Below, one piece after another: positions 61,218 to 64,000 of a stretch of 64,000 nucleotides of DNA (the first letter of the stretch is position 1; each line of letters opens with the position of its first letter). Location of the stretch: positions 62,001 to 126,000 of the forward strand of contig CAWEBZ010000011.1 of the NCBI GenBank assembly GCA_963807425.1, in the 5' to 3' direction. The notes below the pieces were generated by a model that saw nothing but the letters and a program-made list of their open reading frames with translations, was not told the DNA's origin and did not search any database. Source of the DNA: VRUE01 sp963807425. Its GTDB lineage: Bacteria; Actinomycetota; Thermoleophilia; Solirubrobacterales; 70-9. The position numbers and the translations under genes are program-made.

Positions 61218-64000
61218 ATGAGGGTCAAAAGCAGCACGGTTGCGAACGGCACACGATGGCTGGCACTTTTCCTCGTCCTGCTATTGGCTGTATCCGCCGT
61301 CCCTGTCTTGGCCGACTCTCCCCCGGCAGAGGGCATCTATCAGCCCTCCGAGTCCGAGCTTGCAAAGCTCCCTGGGCCAAGTGATGTCGCTAGCGGGATT
61401 AGCGAGTTCGAAAAACAGGAAGCTGCTGAGCAAAGCAAACGAGAAACTGCAAATGCGGTCGAGGAGCGCGAAGAGTCCCTCGAAGCTTTTGTGGATATCT
61501 CTTCTTCCGAGGCCAGGACGTTGCTCCTGGCTGAGTTCGCCGGGCAACTTGCCCAGATCGACCAAGATCCGGCAAGGATGCTGAGCGACGCTTCAATCGA
61601 TGAGATCTTGACTCCGACCACTGCCCGGATCACGGCAGACGGGAACACGATGCTCCTTGACGGCACAACCCCGGTGCGAGCCCCCACCGAGGAAGGTGAT
61701 TTGAGCAAGGTCAGCCTCGATTTGGTCCCCAACGACGATGGCTTCACCCCGGCTAACCCGCTTGCCGAGGTGAGCCTGCCCGACTCAGCATCGGAGGGAG
61801 TGGAGGTTGGGGACGACGGCCTCGCGGTCGAACCTATCCTCACCGAGCCCGCGAGCGCAGCAACCCTCGTTGGCGACAAGGATGTCTTCTATCCCGAAAC
61901 GCAGACCGATACCGACATGCTCGCAATGCCGATCTCGAGCGGTGTCGAGCTTTTCTCCCAGCTTCGCTCGCTTGAGAGTCCGGAGGAGCTGCGTTTCGCG
62001 CTCACCTTGCCCAGCGGTGCCGAACTTCGCTCAGACGGGCAAGGAGGCGCTGAAGTCCTCCGTGAAGGCGAGATCCTCGCGCGAGTTCCCGCCCCGATCG
62101 CAGTTGATGCCCAAGGTGCCGACGTTCCTGTCTCAATGCACGTGGAGGAAAGCGACCTGGTGCTCGAAGTCGCTCATCGCAGCATGGATGTCGCATACCC
62201 GCTGCTTGTTGACCCCGCCATATTGGAGGACTGGGCGACATATGGAACCACTAGCTGGTATTCCGGCTGGAACTTCTCTTCCCTGACCGATGGCACCTGG
62301 GCTTACACCTCTAGTGATTGGGGCCGCTTCGTTCCCAGTACAACGCCGATCTACACGAACTTCGGCGGCTCCGGCCGTGGCCTCTTCGTCTCAGCCGGAA
62401 GCATCGGCGAAACCCAATGGGCTTATCGCAATGGCCAGTGGAACTACACCGTTCCCGGCGGCACGACGTATATCGCCGATGCCGGCGTCAATCCACTATG
62501 GCGCGACAATCACGGCTGCGCGCCCAGCAAATATCCACAGCCGCATGACTACGTTGGTCTGTGGAGCCCTGCATGGAGTTCCCAATATGGCTGGATGTCC
62601 TTCCAGGCCGATGCCAGCCAATCTCATGGCTACGCATATGCCAAACCGCCTACAGACTGGCGGAAATACACAGCGCAAATCTTCATTATCGGCCTAGGCA
62701 CCGGGGCCTACAACACTGCTCCGATCCCGTGCTGGCGAGATCTATACGCAGGAGGGGCCTCCGTTTGGATGTCCGACCCCGAGAATCCAGCCTTGAATGG
62801 CTTTCCGACCGCCAGTGATACTTGGATTGACAATACCGCCATCCCTATCTCAGTCTCTGCTAATGATCCGGGTCTGGGAGTGAAATCCTTCAGACTGTTC
62901 ACGACCGACGCATCGGGGGCCGCAGCATCGCAGATCGGTACCTCAATAAGTAATTGCACCGGCCTACGCGCCAGCCCCTGTAGCTCTTCGTGGAATAGCT
63001 CGATAGCAAACTACAACCCCGCTGCTCTACCAAGTGGAATAAATACCTTGGTTGGCTTTGCTGAGGATGCGCTCGGAACTGAGCATCGCTCACAAGGCCT
63101 ACCGGTGTATCTCAAGGTGGACCACAGCAACCCCACGATAACTACTTCAGGTGAACTGTTCACCGAAAAACCGAAAAAATACACACTTCTTATCAAAGCC
63201 AATGATGGGGATGCCGCTAAACTCATGACGGCACAATCGGGAATGAAGAGCGTCGAAGTCTTCCTTGATGGAAGTCTTGAAGCTCGGGAGCCGGACACTG
63301 CCAGTCCTCCAGCGTGCTCGAACGTCTACAACGGCGTTAATGTCGGGAGCTGTAATTTTGAAGTAGACATCGAACTCGAACGAGCCCTTTCGGGAAAACA
63401 TACGATTAAAATCGTTGCAAAAGACAGCCTAAATCACCCCGAAACGAAAACGATTGAAGTAAACCTGCCGAAAGACACGATAGCCCCCAGCACAACCCTT
63501 TCAGGCCCTCTCTACACGAATGCTGGGGGATGGCTTGCATCGGGACAAGCGTCCAGTGTTACGGTCAAAGCAAGTGACACCGAATCAGGAGTGACGGAAG
63601 CAACACTCTATGTTGACGGGGTTAAAGTTGGCAAACCTGCCGTCCAAGAATGTTATAGCGGATCTTGCAGCCTGACTACTACACTTCCAATCACGTTGAC
63701 TGGCTATGTAGAGGGAAGTCATGCTGTGAAACTGATCACGAAGGATGGAGCTGGTAACACGACAACTAACACCTGGTCCATAGGCGTCGATTCAAAAAGT
63801 CCAGCCGTTGCCTCCCTGACGACCACTCCATCTCTACCGAATAGCTGGAATCCACAGCTGAAAGAACTTACCCTTAACTATCAAGCGTCAGATAGCGGTG
63901 GGGGCGTGAAGAAAGTAGAGGTTCTTCTGCCGGGCGGTGTGATCAAAAATGTGTTTACCAGTGCATGCACTGGTAAAGCCGGCGCGCTGTGTCCGTCGAC
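61218..64000 (+). CDS. Very large secreted protein, N-terminal part (runs off the window)
   Basis: Open frame from ATG 61218 (GGGGGAG SD) to the window end, at least 927 codons. A signal peptide (residues about 12-32, cut after VLA) is followed by a coiled-coil-prone Glu/Ala-rich stretch (about 45-90), a region with DVAYPLLVDPAILEDW like RHS/DNRLRE-type surface proteins, and repeated Ig-like beta-sandwich units (KSVEVFLDGSL; VTEATLYVDGVKVG; SHAVKLITKDGAGN). Paired cysteines recur. It may be the start of an RHS-like polymorphic toxin or adhesin. GC content is visibly lower than its neighbours, consistent with transfer. Confidence 0.75.
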   Translation, partial: MRVKSSTVANGTRWLALFLVLLLAVSAVPVLADSPPAEGIYQPSESELAKLPGPSDVASGISEFEKQEAAEQSKRETANAVEEREESLEAFVDISSSEARTLLLAEFAGQLAQIDQDPARMLSDASIDEILTPTTARITADGNTMLLDGTTPVRAPTEEGDLSKVSLDLVPNDDGFTPANPLAEVSLPDSASEGVEVGDDGLAVEPILTEPASAATLVGDKDVFYPETQTDTDMLAMPISSGVELFSQLRSLESPEELRFALTLPSGAELRSDGQGGAEVLREGEILARVPAPIAVDAQGADVPVSMHVEESDLVLEVAHRSMDVAYPLLVDPAILEDWATYGTTSWYSGWNFSSLTDGTWAYTSSDWGRFVPSTTPIYTNFGGSGRGLFVSAGSIGETQWAYRNGQWNYTVPGGTTYIADAGVNPLWRDNHGCAPSKYPQPHDYVGLWSPAWSSQYGWMSFQADASQSHGYAYAKPPTDWRKYTAQIFIIGLGTGAYNTAPIPCWRDLYAGGASVWMSDPENPALNGFPTASDTWIDNTAIPISVSANDPGLGVKSFRLFTTDASGAAASQIGTSISNCTGLRASPCSSSWNSSIANYNPAALPSGINTLVGFAEDALGTEHRSQGLPVYLKVDHSNPTITTSGELFTEKPKKYTLLIKANDGDAAKLMTAQSGMKSVEVFLDGSLEAREPDTASPPACSNVYNGVNVGSCNFEVDIELERALSGKHTIKIVAKDSLNHPETKTIEVNLPKDTIAPSTTLSGPLYTNAGGWLASGQASSVTVKASDTESGVTEATLYVDGVKVGKPAVQECYSGSCSLTTTLPITLTGYVEGSHAVKLITKDGAGNTTTNTWSIGVDSKSPAVASLTTTPSLPNSWNPQLKELTLNYQASDSGGGVKKVEVLLPGGVIKNVFTSACTGKAGALCPS

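Noticed and set aside
1..64000. CRISPR arrays, insertion sequences and rRNA genes
   Set aside because: No regularly spaced short repeats, no transposase motifs and no rRNA-like segments were seen.

Overview
The window is high-GC bacterial chromosome, most likely from an actinobacterium of the class Thermoleophilia (Solirubrobacterales-like). This is inferred from base composition, SD-led overlapping operons, and protein types such as an ECF sigma factor carrying its own anti-sigma-like tail, a kinase-less KdpD and DUF5996/DUF7144 proteins. No rRNA is present and the taxon is not proven by sequence.

Layout. 1-7.6 kb: end of kdpC, then kdpB, a truncated kdpD and a membrane-anchored Usp protein, corA, a ferritin-like Tat-type substrate with one frameshift, tatA, tatC and a metallo-beta-lactamase-fold hydrolase. 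7.6-12.2 kb: a DUF5996 protein, a truncated membrane gene, a polysaccharide flippase and an OmpR-type two-component system. 12.3-16.2 kb: the most notable locus, a compact RiPP cluster with a 184-aa precursor, an APH-like kinase, a HopA1-like lyase and a stand-alone LanC-like cyclase. This is the class V lanthipeptide logic (separate kinase and lyase) plus a zinc cyclase. 16.3-25.1 kb: a lactonase-like hydrolase, a CadC/ArsR metal sensor with its operator, methyltransferases, alkaline phosphatase, an ECF sigma fusion, a small repeat protein and LigD. 25.2-29.3 kb: a SigB-type partner-switching stress module. 29.4-33.2 kb: a Zur-regulated zinc importer in which a permease and the binding protein are fused. 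33.2-38.9 kb: frameshifted PQQ-propeller and thioredoxin-reductase-like genes around a small accessory patch (tRNA-Gly, HNH, tRNA-Pro with a duplicated 3' end, ORF6N). 38.8-49.8 kb: housekeeping enzymes, a secreted protease, PhoD and a sulfate ABC operon. 49.9-53.0 kb: three hydrolase genes with many single-base frameshifts.

53.2 kb to the right edge: left end of an integrative element inserted at the 3' end of tRNA-Glu. It carries a tyrosine integrase, an excisionase-like HTH protein, a MobF relaxase-helicase, two winged-helix regulators, a 19-codon ORF beneath a perfect AT-rich palindrome, and the start of a very large secreted protein that runs off the window.

Frameshifts are strongly clustered (33.7-34.4, 37.1-38.7, 41.5-42.4 and 50.6-52.9 kb) while long genes elsewhere are intact. 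Consensus errors are as likely as real pseudogenes.
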